53,018 nt of DNA from ANME-2 cluster archaeon (GTDB lineage Archaea > Halobacteriota > Methanosarcinia > Methanosarcinales > Methanocomedenaceae): NCBI GenBank assembly GCA_019429385.1, contig JAHYIS010000013.1, positions 1 to 53,018 on the forward strand, written 5' to 3'. Positions 33,443 to 42,199 of this stretch are shown here, piece after piece. The number at the start of each line of letters is the position of its first letter. Within the stretch, counting starts at the first letter, position 1. The notes beneath the pieces were generated by a model. The model saw only the letters and a program-made list of their open reading frames with translations. It ran no database searches and was not told the DNA's origin. Made by a program: the position numbers and the translations under genes.

Positions 33443-34516
33443 ATGAACCAGAACCCCACACTAAAGGGCACACTCGACGGGCAGGGCGTAACACTTGATG
33501 CCAGTACCAGGGAAATCCTTTATGACACCAGCTTCTACGGGCGGCCAATGGACAATTACCTGGAACTAACGCTTATCGAGGCTGCATACCTTACCTATAA
33601 GAACCGGGTTACTGTCATCCATGAAGACAAAGACCTTGACTTCGAGGGCCTGATGTGCGAATCAAGCCGCAGGGAAGGCAACTTTGAAGTGAAATACATC
33701 GTTTATAAAGACCTGCGGGAGAGGGGCTATTTCATAAAACCCGGCGTCACCGATTTCAGGGTATATCCCAGAGGGGGTAAACCAGGAAAGACCCCTTCAA
33801 AATATTTCATCCATGTACTATCAGAGCGCCAGCCCGTGTCGTTAATGGACCTGGTGCACCAGGTACAAACCGCAGCCAACGTGCGCAAGGAACTGGTAAT
33901 GGCAGTGGTGGACGAAGAGAGCGATATCACCTACTACGGAGCAAGTCTTCGCAGCATGAAAGGAGATATGGGGACAGCCCGCTCCGATGCTGCCATCAGG
34001 GCCACCCTGCTGGAAGACAGGGTGATTGTGTGGGACAGTCATTCCTCGGACCTGCTGCACAAACACCATCTCTTTGGTAAACCCCTTGACGAAACAAGGC
34101 TCCAGCTTTCACTGGTAGAAGCAGCATACCTCCAGGAAAAGAACATTATCGAAATCAAGGATAGCCTGGGTGAGCACGTCCTGACCCTGGCTGAATTTTC
34201 AGATACCTCCACAATCGTGGAAGCGGGTTTCCCGATAAAACTGGCAGTGTACCGGACCATGCGGGATGCGGGAATGGTGGTCAAGACCGGGTACAAGTTC
34301 GGCAACCACTTCCGGGTTTACAAAAAGGTGGACGCGAGCGTGGGAATGAAACATTCGGAATTCCTGGTCCATGCCCTGGATGGCGACCATGTGTTCAACC
34401 TTCCCCAATTGTCCAGGGCAGTGAGACTGGCAAACAGCGTAAGAAAGCAGATGGTCTTTGCCTGGCAATCTGGCGACAATATCGTATTTCTGGAACTTGG
34501 CAGAATGAAGATGTAG
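33443..34516 (+). CDS. endA: tRNA-splicing endonuclease EndA (two-repeat form), 357 aa
   Basis: Cuts introns from pre-tRNA at bulge-helix-bulge motifs. The protein holds two copies of the endonuclease unit (1-175 and 176-357), as in the two-domain alpha2-type archaeal enzyme of about 300-350 aa. In the second copy the catalytic set is visible: Y in TGYKFGNHFRVYKK, H in EFLVHAL, and K in SVRKQMVF. The first copy also keeps YFIHVLSER and NVRKELVM, so it looks less decayed than the usual structural repeat. Monocistronic, facing the DUF1786 gene. Confidence 0.93.
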   Translation: MNQNPTLKGTLDGQGVTLDASTREILYDTSFYGRPMDNYLELTLIEAAYLTYKNRVTVIHEDKDLDFEGLMCESSRREGNFEVKYIVYKDLRERGYFIKPGVTDFRVYPRGGKPGKTPSKYFIHVLSERQPVSLMDLVHQVQTAANVRKELVMAVVDEESDITYYGASLRSMKGDMGTARSDAAIRATLLEDRVIVWDSHSSDLLHKHHLFGKPLDETRLQLSLVEAAYLQEKNIIEIKDSLGEHVLTLAEFSDTSTIVEAGFPIKLAVYRTMRDAGMVVKTGYKFGNHFRVYKKVDASVGMKHSEFLVHALDGDHVFNLPQLSRAVRLANSVRKQMVFAWQSGDNIVFLELGRMKM

Positions 34517-34577
34517 GAACTGTTACCTTTACTATTCATGCCCTTCTTATTCCTCGTCCCATTTCCCCTGATTTCCG

Positions 34578-35624
34578 TTACTGACCCAGGCCCATCTTCA
34601 TCCTGAACATCTCGACCAGCCCGAAACAGCCCGTAAGCATCATATCCCCGTGCGGAGCCGCAAACTCCACATCCAGTCCTGAACCTGCCATGATATTCCG
34701 GTTCGGCCCGGTAACTATCACAGACCTGATGTTGCCAAAACCCACCGCTTCCCTGATAAAGCAGCCATGCCCACCGTCATTGAATACCTCTTCAAGACCC
34801 AGTTCACCATCACATAACCGCCTGATAAGGTCATCCAGTTTTGGTGCATCCACTGACCTGGTATGATGTTCGAACAGTGCCAGCATTCTCTTCCTGTCCA
34901 CTACAGCAGCCAGGGTATGACCGTTGCCGATATTCACCACTGCCACCGGACCGTCCTGATTTCCATACAGTACCCCGCAAATGGCAGCAGGGCCTGTATC
35001 CATGAGCAGTACATTGTTCCCTTGCTGTTTCAGGGTATCCATCACAGCCTGCATCCTGGAAAGGTGTGGTGGTACCCGGTTCAAATATGCGAACCGCTCC
35101 AGTTCACCGCCCTGCTCCAGCACCTCCCTGAAATGCCTGAAACGGAACAACCGGTTGCTCATATCAGGAGCCTTGCCGTGGTCCTGTACTGCCACTGCAA
35201 AGTCCCGGGGCAGGTGACTCTCGAACAGTTCCAGCGCTGTGCCAATGGCGCCTGCATCCACATCACGCATATCAATACGCTCTATTCCTTCCGGAACTGT
35301 GTCCCCCGTACCCACCAGTATCACACCCATGTGGGCCACTTTCCCGAGGTTATCATGCAGGGTCAACGCCGTACGCTCCTCGGCATAGACCTTCAATCCT
35401 GCCCTGATATGTTCGCGCACAGCCTTCCCTGAAGGACCGCCACCCATCGTAGTACCTGTAAGGAAAACATCGCGTCCTCCACCGGTCGCGCGGCCTATTC
35501 GCCGGGCAATTATCTGTGTCTGTGATGGCAGCACCATCTTGATATTGTTCTCCATGTGCTGTGTATCGTCATAGAGCAGTATGTCCTGCGTACCCATTCC
35601 CACATCAATAGCCATTATCTGCAT
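34578..35624 (-). CDS. DUF1786 family protein (ASKHA-like ATPase fold), 348 aa
   Basis: I chose the ATG at 35622-35624 (MQIMAIDVGMGTQDILLYD), because the longer frame overlaps the divergent moaB gene. The start AIDVGMGTQDILL is an actin/Hsp70-like phosphate-1 motif and VAVVNIGNGHTLAAVV an equivalent phosphate-2 region. DUF1786 proteins are often labelled pyruvate formate-lyase activating enzyme-like, but no radical-SAM motif (CxxxCxxC) is present, so I do not use that name. Function is unknown; it occurs in methanogen genomes. It is divergently transcribed from moaB. Confidence 0.8.
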   Translation of the reverse strand: MQIMAIDVGMGTQDILLYDDTQHMENNIKMVLPSQTQIIARRIGRATGGGRDVFLTGTTMGGGPSGKAVREHIRAGLKVYAEERTALTLHDNLGKVAHMGVILVGTGDTVPEGIERIDMRDVDAGAIGTALELFESHLPRDFAVAVQDHGKAPDMSNRLFRFRHFREVLEQGGELERFAYLNRVPPHLSRMQAVMDTLKQQGNNVLLMDTGPAAICGVLYGNQDGPVAVVNIGNGHTLAAVVDRKRMLALFEHHTRSVDAPKLDDLIRRLCDGELGLEEVFNDGGHGCFIREAVGFGNIRSVIVTGPNRNIMAGSGLDVEFAAPHGDMMLTGCFGLVEMFRMKMGLGQ

Positions 35625-35667
35625 AGAATAGATTAATTCATATAATCCATAGCACATAAACCTCTTC

Positions 35668-36204
35668 ATGTCAGGGAATGATACGCCTGCGCTGCACAAA
35701 CAGAACGCTCCGACAATAGTGAATTTCGCGATCATCACGGTGAGCACATCCAGGTACAAAACCTACGGCAGTGTAGCCGCACCCCGGCAAGCCGATGACA
35801 TATCGGGAACGGTCATGATGGACCTTATTTCAGGTGCGGGTTTTGAAGTTGTGACATATTCGCTGTTGCCTGACAATGAAGCCTTGATCGCGGGGAAGGT
35901 ACGGGAACTTGTGCGCTCAGGCATTCATATAATAGTCATCAGTGGCGGCACCGGCCTTGCACCTGAAGATGTAACACTGGAAGCAGTGGAACCGCTTTTT
36001 TGCAAGACAATTCCCGGTTTTGGTGAACTGTTCAGGATGAAAAGCCTGGAGGATGTAGGCACTGCTGCCATACTTTCCAGGGCATCCGCAGGGATAGTGG
36101 ACAGATGTGCAGTCTTTTGCCTGCCCGGCTCACCGGCAGCGGTTGAACTTGCATTAAATGAATTGATAATTCCCGAAGCTGCCCATATTGTAAAGCATAT
36201 TTGA
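35668..36204 (+). CDS. moaB: Molybdenum cofactor biosynthesis protein MoaB/Mog, 178 aa
   Basis: Adenylylates molybdopterin before metal insertion. The MoaB core has AIITVSTSRYKTYG, VISGGTGLAPEDVT, and GFGELFRMKSLEDVG followed by AILSRASAG, and ends LPGSPAAVELAL. The length is normal. In a methane-metabolising archaeon the cofactor serves formylmethanofuran dehydrogenase and related enzymes. It is divergent from the DUF1786 gene with 43 bases between starts. Confidence 0.92.
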   Translation: MSGNDTPALHKQNAPTIVNFAIITVSTSRYKTYGSVAAPRQADDISGTVMMDLISGAGFEVVTYSLLPDNEALIAGKVRELVRSGIHIIVISGGTGLAPEDVTLEAVEPLFCKTIPGFGELFRMKSLEDVGTAAILSRASAGIVDRCAVFCLPGSPAAVELALNELIIPEAAHIVKHI

Positions 36205-36228
36205 CAGGCACCAGGGCAATGTGGTTTG

Positions 36229-36272
36229 CCGGTAGTATGAGATTATTCAAAACTTGGACTGCATACTACTGG
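36229..36272. repeat. Inverted repeat between moaB and the cytochrome b gene
   Basis: CCGGTAGTATG (36229-36239) and CATACTACTGG (36262-36272) pair with one mismatch, leaving a 22-base loop. It may be a terminator or attenuator for moaB, though no T-run follows at once, or an operator for the cytochrome operon. Confidence 0.4.
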
Positions 36273-36321
36273 AATTGTATACAAATGGGACTACGACCGG
36301 GACTTAATCGAAAACTTTATC

Positions 36322-36330
36322 TTATAATAT
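36322..36330 (+). promoter_or_regulatory. Probable TATA box of the cytochrome genes
   Basis: TTATAATAT with a purine-rich upstream flank (CGAAAACTT). It predicts a start near 36355 and a leader of about 50 bases containing a GGAG site just before the ATG at 36409. Confidence 0.5.
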
Positions 36331-36408
36331 AATCTTCATTTAAATGGAGTGTAATTAATATTTGGAATAGTGACGTGGAACTATATCCTGGAAAATGGAG
36401 TGATACGT

Positions 36409-37209
36409 ATGCAGGGATATCCAAACACTGAAAATGATATTGTAGGAAAACGATACACCATCAGGGACAGGGTGGCACACCAGACCCACATGATAACATG
36501 TGTGTTATTGATCATTACCGGGCTTTACCTGGCTTTGCAGTTCAATGTCTGCACCCTGCAGGCATGGACTTTGATGTCGTATCAAAGCCTGCGTTTGATC
36601 CATGTCATTGCCGGCATTCTGTTCTTGCTGGTCAACTGGACACTGATACCCTTCAACCTGATTACAAGCGGCCACGTGCTGCAATACATTTTCAGCCCGA
36701 AAGATGCAGTCAGGCTCAAGCAGGCCATTGTGAGCTTAATAAAACGGGGAGAATATCCAAAATATACCATATACAACAAAACAACCGGACATTACGAAAA
36801 CAAACTCCATCCAGCCTATAAGCTCATGGTGATATTTGAAGGGATCGCCATTGTATTTATTGGAATATCAGGTATCATAATGGTTGACCTGAAATTCGGA
36901 GTTGTGGATTATAACATTTCAGCATGGAATAATTTCATGGCCTGGTTCGTTGGGGATATTATGGGTAGTGTGGCAATATTGATCGGTATGAACGGTATCG
37001 AGTTGATAAGGTCAATACACTTGTGGGCCACATACTGGTTCGTAATTGAACTTATAATCCACCTTGGATTTTTAGGAGTCGATCCAAGGATGAATAAATA
37101 TTTAAAAGCCCTGTTCATAACCGGAAATGAAACGATGGACGAGTACACAGAAATTGTCGAGGGTACCCACGCTGAACATAAGAAAAAGCCGCTGGTTGTG
37201 TTCAAATGA
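36409..37209 (+). CDS. Membrane cytochrome b (b561/hydrogenase-type), 266 aa
   Basis: I chose the ATG at 36409, which has GGAG eight bases upstream, over a GTG 13 codons earlier. Four membrane helices are predicted (about 28-46, 62-83, 137-160 and 195-235), with histidines placed for two b haems: AHQTH (24, 27), LIHVIAG, LHPAYK, IRSIHLW and LIIHLGF. This is the di-haem cytochrome b fold found in hydrogenases and quinol-linked oxidoreductases. It is followed 136 bases later by a multihaem cytochrome c gene, so it probably oxidises methanophenazine or another quinone and passes electrons outward. No hydrogenase or formate dehydrogenase gene is nearby. Confidence 0.85.
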   Translation: MQGYPNTENDIVGKRYTIRDRVAHQTHMITCVLLIITGLYLALQFNVCTLQAWTLMSYQSLRLIHVIAGILFLLVNWTLIPFNLITSGHVLQYIFSPKDAVRLKQAIVSLIKRGEYPKYTIYNKTTGHYENKLHPAYKLMVIFEGIAIVFIGISGIIMVDLKFGVVDYNISAWNNFMAWFVGDIMGSVAILIGMNGIELIRSIHLWATYWFVIELIIHLGFLGVDPRMNKYLKALFITGNETMDEYTEIVEGTHAEHKKKPLVVFK

Positions 37210-37345
37210 ACGTATGATCCGTTAAAACAAGCACCTGCGCACAATTATGATGTGATTAAATAGAAAACTAATAATAACAAAAGGTAACAGAGAATTAAAA
37301 AAATTGAAAACGTACCGAACATATTAATAATGAGGAGGATTTCAC

Positions 37346-38281
37346 TTGAAACTGAGTAATGTTTTGCTACTATTGATAGTAGCTTTTTCACTAATCGCCG
37401 TGGTCCAGGCAGAAGAACCACAGTATGAAACAGTAAGTAAAATGGCTGAGGACGTTGATTGCAGGGCAACCTGCCACAATCCCGACCCACACGTGATACA
37501 TGCAAACACGCCAGCCACATGCCAGCAATGTCACGGTGCAACATTGACCGACCGTCGGCCCGCGTGTACCAAATGCCATTCAGGAACCATCCATAATGTC
37601 CACATAAAAAAAGTACAGACTGAGGATTGTTCATTCTGCCATTCAGGGCTTGAGAACCTGCATCTGGAAATGATATCAGATACCCTGTGTTCCCATTGTC
37701 ATAAGGACCTGCTCGTTGTTCATGGCGGACCTGCTGAATCCTGTAAGAAGTGTCATGGGACAGCACCAGATATTGTTGCACCTGTTAAAGGAGAAGGTAT
37801 GACCGTCATATGTCAGAACTGCCATGTTTCGACAGATGTTGCAGCCCTTCATGGTGATTCCTCGAATCCGAGTTCATGCTACCGATGCCACAGGCCGGGT
37901 TCCACCGAAGTAGAATCTTCCAGTGAGATTCCACATTTTCTCCATATACCCCAGGTAGACTGTAACAAATGTCACCTGAACCAGGATACAGGTAAAATAT
38001 ACATACCGGTATGCACCCAATGCCACAAAGTGGATAAACTGCACGAATTTAAATCCATAGGTCTTAAAACACCAACTAATTCAAAATTGAGATGTGCAGT
38101 CTGTCATCCGATGATGAGTACTGATGATGGAGCTGGTAAGCCGGCAGGTACATCCACACCTACCCCATCCAAACCCACAGAAGCAACTGATGGTGGAAGT
38201 TCCGGAGTTCCGGGTTTTGGGATCGTAACGGCATTGACAGCGCTCAGCGTATTATATATCGTAAATAGAAACAGGGATTAA
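37346..38281 (+). CDS. Surface-anchored multihaem cytochrome c (10 CXXCH + 1 CX3CH), 311 aa
   Basis: The start is a TTG behind GAGGAGG. A signal peptide (1-22) is followed by ten CXXCH haem sites at residues 59, 74, 95, 115, 133, 156, 178, 206, 223 and 250, plus a CRATCH (CX3CH) at 39-44 that might hold an eleventh haem. A Thr/Pro/Ser-rich linker leads to a PGF motif at 289-291, a hydrophobic helix and a basic tail, the PGF-CTERM signal recognised by archaeosortase for surface attachment. It is downstream of the cytochrome b gene and closed by a terminator. The likely role is electron transfer outside the membrane, as in anaerobic methanotrophs. Electron acceptor unknown. Confidence 0.92.
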   Translation: MKLSNVLLLLIVAFSLIAVVQAEEPQYETVSKMAEDVDCRATCHNPDPHVIHANTPATCQQCHGATLTDRRPACTKCHSGTIHNVHIKKVQTEDCSFCHSGLENLHLEMISDTLCSHCHKDLLVVHGGPAESCKKCHGTAPDIVAPVKGEGMTVICQNCHVSTDVAALHGDSSNPSSCYRCHRPGSTEVESSSEIPHFLHIPQVDCNKCHLNQDTGKIYIPVCTQCHKVDKLHEFKSIGLKTPTNSKLRCAVCHPMMSTDDGAGKPAGTSTPTPSKPTEATDGGSSGVPGFGIVTALTALSVLYIVNRNRD

Positions 38282-38294
38282 ATATCCCATAAAA

Positions 38295-38330
38295 GGAAGA
38301 TAGTCCTGCTATCTTCCATTCTTTTTTTTG
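38295..38330 (+). terminator. Terminator after the multihaem cytochrome gene
   Basis: A perfect 9-bp stem, GGAAGATAG / CTATCTTCC (38295-38303 and 38309-38317), with a five-base loop, is followed by a T-run (38322-38329). Confidence 0.85.
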
Positions 38331-38336
38331 TATTAT

Positions 38337-38996
38337 TTATATCAGGTCCTGTACCCTTCTTCTGGCTCCATTACATGTCTGCCTGAATTGGACAAGAAGT
38401 GGTGTCCTGGTCCCTTGAACAGTGGTCTTTCCTGATTGTACCGCTTTGAAAATTGCATCGACTGACGGTTCTGAGTCTATTTCAGTATATGCCCTGCCAA
38501 CCATTTCAACAAAATGCGCATCACTGTTGCCCAGCATGGGCAGCTCAAGTTCTTCTGCCATCCGTACAGCCAGTTTATTGAACCTGCCCAGTATGAACCG
38601 GGAGTTCAGGGTCTCAATGGCATCCACATCCAGGCCAGAAACATCACCCAGGCTTTTCGGGTACCCTTTGAAAGGATGAGGGGCTACGACCAGGCAGTCC
38701 TGGGCATGGGCAAGCCTGATTATATCCAGCGGGTCCATATTTTTCTGGAACTTTCCACAGTTGCCCAGAACCAGCAAGTGACCCCGGGTGGTCGTCACTT
38801 CTACTCCGGGAACCACGACCAGGTCCATGCCATGTTCCTCAACGAGACGCTGTGCTTCCATGGAGCCCCCTATAGTATCATGGTCGCATAGTGCAATACC
38901 GCCCAGGCCGATACTGCTCGCCTGCCTCAAGATAGAGGCAACAGGTGAGGCGCTGTCCCTGGAATGACAGGAATGGACATGGAGATCGATCCGCAT
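38337..38996 (-). CDS. PHP-domain phosphoesterase, 219 aa
   Basis: Metal-binding motifs in order: HVHSCHSRDS near the N-terminus, CDHDTIGG, PGVEVTT, APHPFKGYP and GNSDAHF. These define a stand-alone PHP hydrolase with a trinuclear metal site. Substrates in this group include nucleotides, 3'-phosphates and histidinol phosphate; the substrate is not predictable. It is a single gene, convergent with the cytochrome operon across the terminator at 38295-38330. Confidence 0.85.
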   Translation of the reverse strand: MRIDLHVHSCHSRDSASPVASILRQASSIGLGGIALCDHDTIGGSMEAQRLVEEHGMDLVVVPGVEVTTTRGHLLVLGNCGKFQKNMDPLDIIRLAHAQDCLVVAPHPFKGYPKSLGDVSGLDVDAIETLNSRFILGRFNKLAVRMAEELELPMLGNSDAHFVEMVGRAYTEIDSEPSVDAIFKAVQSGKTTVQGTRTPLLVQFRQTCNGARRRVQDLI

Positions 38997-39172
38997 TGGA
39001 ACTCTGTTATGCTGGAAGTGTTAAAAAAGATTTCGAACATTACCTTTTTGGTCATTCAACCCCTCATGTTCCCTAACCCATCAGAAGTCATAAATAATAA
39101 TTAAACAATTACGAATCAAATCTCATCTACGGGCAACATAATACACTTTATGCTATTTGGAGGAAGCTTTAC

Positions 39173-39715
39173 TTGAAGGAAATACGCATCCATGGCCGCG
39201 GAGGACAGGGTTCTGTCACTGCAGCCGAACTACTCGCGGTGGCTGCATTTGAAGACGGGAAATACAGCCAGGCGTTCCCTGCATTCGGGGTAGAGCGCAG
39301 AGGTGCCCCGGTTACAGCCTTTACCAGGATCAACGACAAACCGATAAGGCTTCGTAGCCAGATATATGAACCTGACTATATAATAGTACAGGACCCTACA
39401 TTGATCGAGGTTGTAGACGTAGCTGCAGGAGCAAAACCTGACGGTAAGATACTTATCAATACAGAATTCTCGCCTGATACCTTCAAACTTGACACAAAAG
39501 CACAGGTCATGACAATAGATGCAACCAGGATAGCTCTTGATATTATTGGACGCCCCATCGTAAACACTATCCTGCTGGGTGCTTTTGCAGGTGCCACTGG
39601 CGAGATCAGGGTTGAAAGCATCCAGAACGCTGTGGCGCAACGCTTCCCGGGTAAGGTGGGCGAAAAGAATTCCCTGGCCGTACTTGAAGCCTATAAACTC
39701 ATGGAGGCTAAATAA
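39173..39715 (+). CDS. porG: Pyruvate:ferredoxin oxidoreductase gamma subunit, 180 aa
   Basis: First gene of porGDAB. It starts at a TTG after GGAGG. The fold is the gamma domain of 2-oxoacid oxidoreductases: [19 protein letters not shown] at the N-terminus, [17 protein letters not shown] and [16 protein letters not shown]. The complex interconverts pyruvate, CoA and acetyl-CoA with CO2 and reduced ferredoxin, and in methane-metabolising archaea it feeds carbon assimilation. Overlaps porD by one base (TAATG). Confidence 0.95.
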   Translation: MKEIRIHGRGGQGSVTAAELLAVAAFEDGKYSQAFPAFGVERRGAPVTAFTRINDKPIRLRSQIYEPDYIIVQDPTLIEVVDVAAGAKPDGKILINTEFSPDTFKLDTKAQVMTIDATRIALDIIGRPIVNTILLGAFAGATGEIRVESIQNAVAQRFPGKVGEKNSLAVLEAYKLMEAK

Positions 39716-39975
39716 TGAAGATCACTATTGGCGGAGTAGTAGAACCTGGTACCACCAGGGCCAATAAGACCGGTGGCTGGAGGAACTTCAGGCCACTGTA
39801 CCATAAGGACAAATGTATAAAATGCGGGCTGTGTTCCCTGTTATGTCCGGACAGTAGTGTCATTGAGCAGGAAGACAAGTATGTTGTCTTTGATTTTGAT
39901 TTTTGTAAAGGTTGTGGCATTTGTGCCAACGAATGCCCGAAAGATGCCATAGAAATGGTACTGGAGGAGAAATAA
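39715..39975 (+). CDS. porD: Pyruvate:ferredoxin oxidoreductase delta subunit, 86 aa
   Basis: Two ferredoxin-type clusters: CIKCGLCSLLCP and CKGCGICANECP. The N-terminal part GGVVEPGTTRANKTGGWRNFRP is typical of PorD. It carries electrons from the TPP-containing core to free ferredoxin. It starts in the stop of porG (TAATG) and ends one base before the porA ATG. Confidence 0.95.
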   Translation: MKITIGGVVEPGTTRANKTGGWRNFRPLYHKDKCIKCGLCSLLCPDSSVIEQEDKYVVFDFDFCKGCGICANECPKDAIEMVLEEK

Positions 39976-39976
39976 A

Positions 39977-41170
39977 ATGACCGGAAAGATGACCGTCGTA
40001 GAAGGTTCCTATGCTGTGGCACATGCCGTCAAGGTCTGCAAACCGAATGTAATATCAGCATATCCCATTACACCCCAGACCCATATCGTGGAAGACCTGT
40101 CCCAGTTCATGGCTGACGGTGAGATACCGAATTGTGAATATATCAACGTGGAGAGCGAGTTCTCTGCCATTTCAACCCTGGTGGGTGCCAGTGCTGCGGG
40201 CGCCAGGACCTATTCATCCACCACGTCCCAGGGACTTGAACTTATGCATGAAGTGCTGTTCAACGCTGCAGGTATGCGGCTGCCCATTGTCATGACCGTG
40301 GCAAACCGGGCTGTGAGCGCGCCCATCAATATCTGGAATGACCACCAGGACAGTATCTCCCAGCGCGATACCGGCTGGATGCAATTATTCGCCGAAGATA
40401 CCCAGGAAGCGGCAGACATGACAGCACAGGCCTATAAGGTGGCAGAGGATAACGATGTCATGCTGCCGGCCATGGTATGCATGGATGGTTTCATCCTGTC
40501 CCATGTATACGAGCCCGTGATATTGCTGGAACAGGATCTGACCGATGAATACCTGCCCGGGTTTGAGCCAGAACATATCCTTGACCCGGCAAATCCCAGG
40601 ACCTTTGGTGCGTTCGCTGACCCTTCTACGTATACTGAATTCAGGTATTTGCAGCAAAAAGGGATGGATGCTGCCCTGGAGAAGATAGGGAAAGCTGCTG
40701 ACGATTTCAACAGAATGTTCGGTCGTTACTATGGCGGGCTTATTGATACCTATGAAGCTGAAGATGCCGAAATCCTGATAATGGCTATGGGTTCGGTTGT
40801 CGGTACCATCAAGGACGTGATAGACCGTGCCCGTAGCGAAGGTGTCAAGGTCGGACTGGTCAAGGTACGGTCATTCAGACCTTTCCCTGTGGATGCCATC
40901 CGCAAGGTGCTGGGTGATGCCGCTGTTATCGTAACACTGGACAAGAACATCTCACTGGGGCTTAATGAAGGCGCATTATGCACTGAAGTGAAATCGTGCC
41001 TGTACAATACAGATATTAGAACGCCAGTCATCGGTTTCATGCTGGGTCACGGTGGCCGTGACATTCCAAGAAGGAACATCAGGATGATAATTGACAAGGC
41101 CAAACAGGTGATACGCTCGGGCGTTACGGTTGAGAGTGAATTTGCTGATCTGCGAGGTGAACTCGTATGA
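39977..41170 (+). CDS. porA: Pyruvate:ferredoxin oxidoreductase alpha subunit, 397 aa
   Basis: Holds the substrate-side pyrimidine-binding domain: [16 protein letters not shown] near residue 28, [34 protein letters not shown], and a C-terminal transketolase-like part ([12 protein letters not shown]). The YPITPQTH motif contains the residue that binds pyruvate. It overlaps porB by four bases (ATGA). Confidence 0.95.
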   Translation: MTGKMTVVEGSYAVAHAVKVCKPNVISAYPITPQTHIVEDLSQFMADGEIPNCEYINVESEFSAISTLVGASAAGARTYSSTTSQGLELMHEVLFNAAGMRLPIVMTVANRAVSAPINIWNDHQDSISQRDTGWMQLFAEDTQEAADMTAQAYKVAEDNDVMLPAMVCMDGFILSHVYEPVILLEQDLTDEYLPGFEPEHILDPANPRTFGAFADPSTYTEFRYLQQKGMDAALEKIGKAADDFNRMFGRYYGGLIDTYEAEDAEILIMAMGSVVGTIKDVIDRARSEGVKVGLVKVRSFRPFPVDAIRKVLGDAAVIVTLDKNISLGLNEGALCTEVKSCLYNTDIRTPVIGFMLGHGGRDIPRRNIRMIIDKAKQVIRSGVTVESEFADLRGELV

Positions 41171-42036
41171 GCAGACTGGCTCCCGGACACAGGGGCTGCG
41201 CGGGATGTTGTGATGCCATGGCTGCAAATTTCGTATTAGAAGCAATAGGCGATGATGCTATAGTAATAAATCCCACCGGCTGCCTGGAAGTAATGACCAC
41301 ACCGTACCCTGAATCAGCCTGGGAAGTACCCTGGATACATTCATTGTTCGAGAATGCGGCAGCTGTGGCCTCGGGTGTTGAAGCTGCCCTGCGGGCCCTG
41401 GGGCGAAAAGGGAATACTAAAGTCGTGGCAATGGGTGGTGACGGCGCTACCGTGGATATCGGTTTGCAGGCAATATCAGGTGCTTTCGAGCGAGGTGACG
41501 ATATCACCTATGTGTGTATCGATAACGAGGCATACATGAACACGGGTGTGCAGCGCAGTGGAGCCACTCCTTTTAATGCGTCAACCACCACGAGCCCTCC
41601 CGGCAGACAGAGTTTCGGAAACTCTCGGCCCAAGAAGAACATGCCTGCCATTATAGCAGCCCATGGTTCACCTTATGTGGCAACTACATCCATTGCATAT
41701 CCAAAAGACATGATGCGAAAGGTCAAAAAGGCTGTGGATATTGAAGGTCCCACGTACATCCATGCCCATGCGCCCTGCACTACCGGCTGGAGGTTCGATA
41801 CTTCCAAGACCGTGGAGATCGGCAAACTTGCTGTTGAAACTGCTCTATGGCCAATGTACGAGCAGGTAGATGGCGAGATAACCAGTGTCAGGAAAGTGAA
41901 AAACCCCAGGCCTGTGGAAGAATACTTGAAAGCACAGGGCAGGTTCAGGCACCTGTTCACCATGGAAGGCGGGGATGAAGCAATAGCAAAGATCCAGGCC
42001 ATAGCTGAATGGAACATCAAGCATTACGGTCTGTAA
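41167..42036 (+). CDS. porB: Pyruvate:ferredoxin oxidoreductase beta subunit, 289 aa
   Basis: Carries the thiamine diphosphate site and an Fe-S cluster. The TPP motif is [38 protein letters not shown]. Cluster cysteines include those in [11 protein letters not shown] and a later one at HAPCTTGW. It is the last gene of porGDAB. The 42037-42199 stretch after it holds an inverted repeat and then T-rich sequence. Confidence 0.95.
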   Translation: MSRLAPGHRGCAGCCDAMAANFVLEAIGDDAIVINPTGCLEVMTTPYPESAWEVPWIHSLFENAAAVASGVEAALRALGRKGNTKVVAMGGDGATVDIGLQAISGAFERGDDITYVCIDNEAYMNTGVQRSGATPFNASTTTSPPGRQSFGNSRPKKNMPAIIAAHGSPYVATTSIAYPKDMMRKVKKAVDIEGPTYIHAHAPCTTGWRFDTSKTVEIGKLAVETALWPMYEQVDGEITSVRKVKNPRPVEEYLKAQGRFRHLFTMEGGDEAIAKIQAIAEWNIKHYGL

Positions 42037-42083
42037 TAGTGGAATTATTACTCATTCCCTGATTATCCTGAATAAAACAATGA

Positions 42084-42142
42084 AGGCAAAAGTCGGGTTA
42101 TGAACGGGATATGAGGGGATAAACTCTACTCGACCTTTGCCT
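42084..42142. repeat. Inverted repeat between porB and mmp8
   Basis: AGGCAAAAGTCG (42084-42095) and CGACCTTTGCCT (42131-42142) pair with one mismatch around a 35-base centre. There is no gene inside and no clear duplication of the flanks. It could be a small non-autonomous element or a structured 3' end shared by two convergent genes. Confidence 0.4.
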
Positions 42143-42199
42143 AATTGACATTATTCTCCATTATAGTTTATTAACTTTTCTTTTTGGCCTTATTTTTAT

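Noticed and set aside
34578-35624. Pyruvate formate-lyase activating enzyme, a common label for this family
   Set aside because: No radical-SAM CxxxCxxC motif is present. The N-terminus looks like an actin/Hsp70-type ATPase, so only the DUF1786 name is used.
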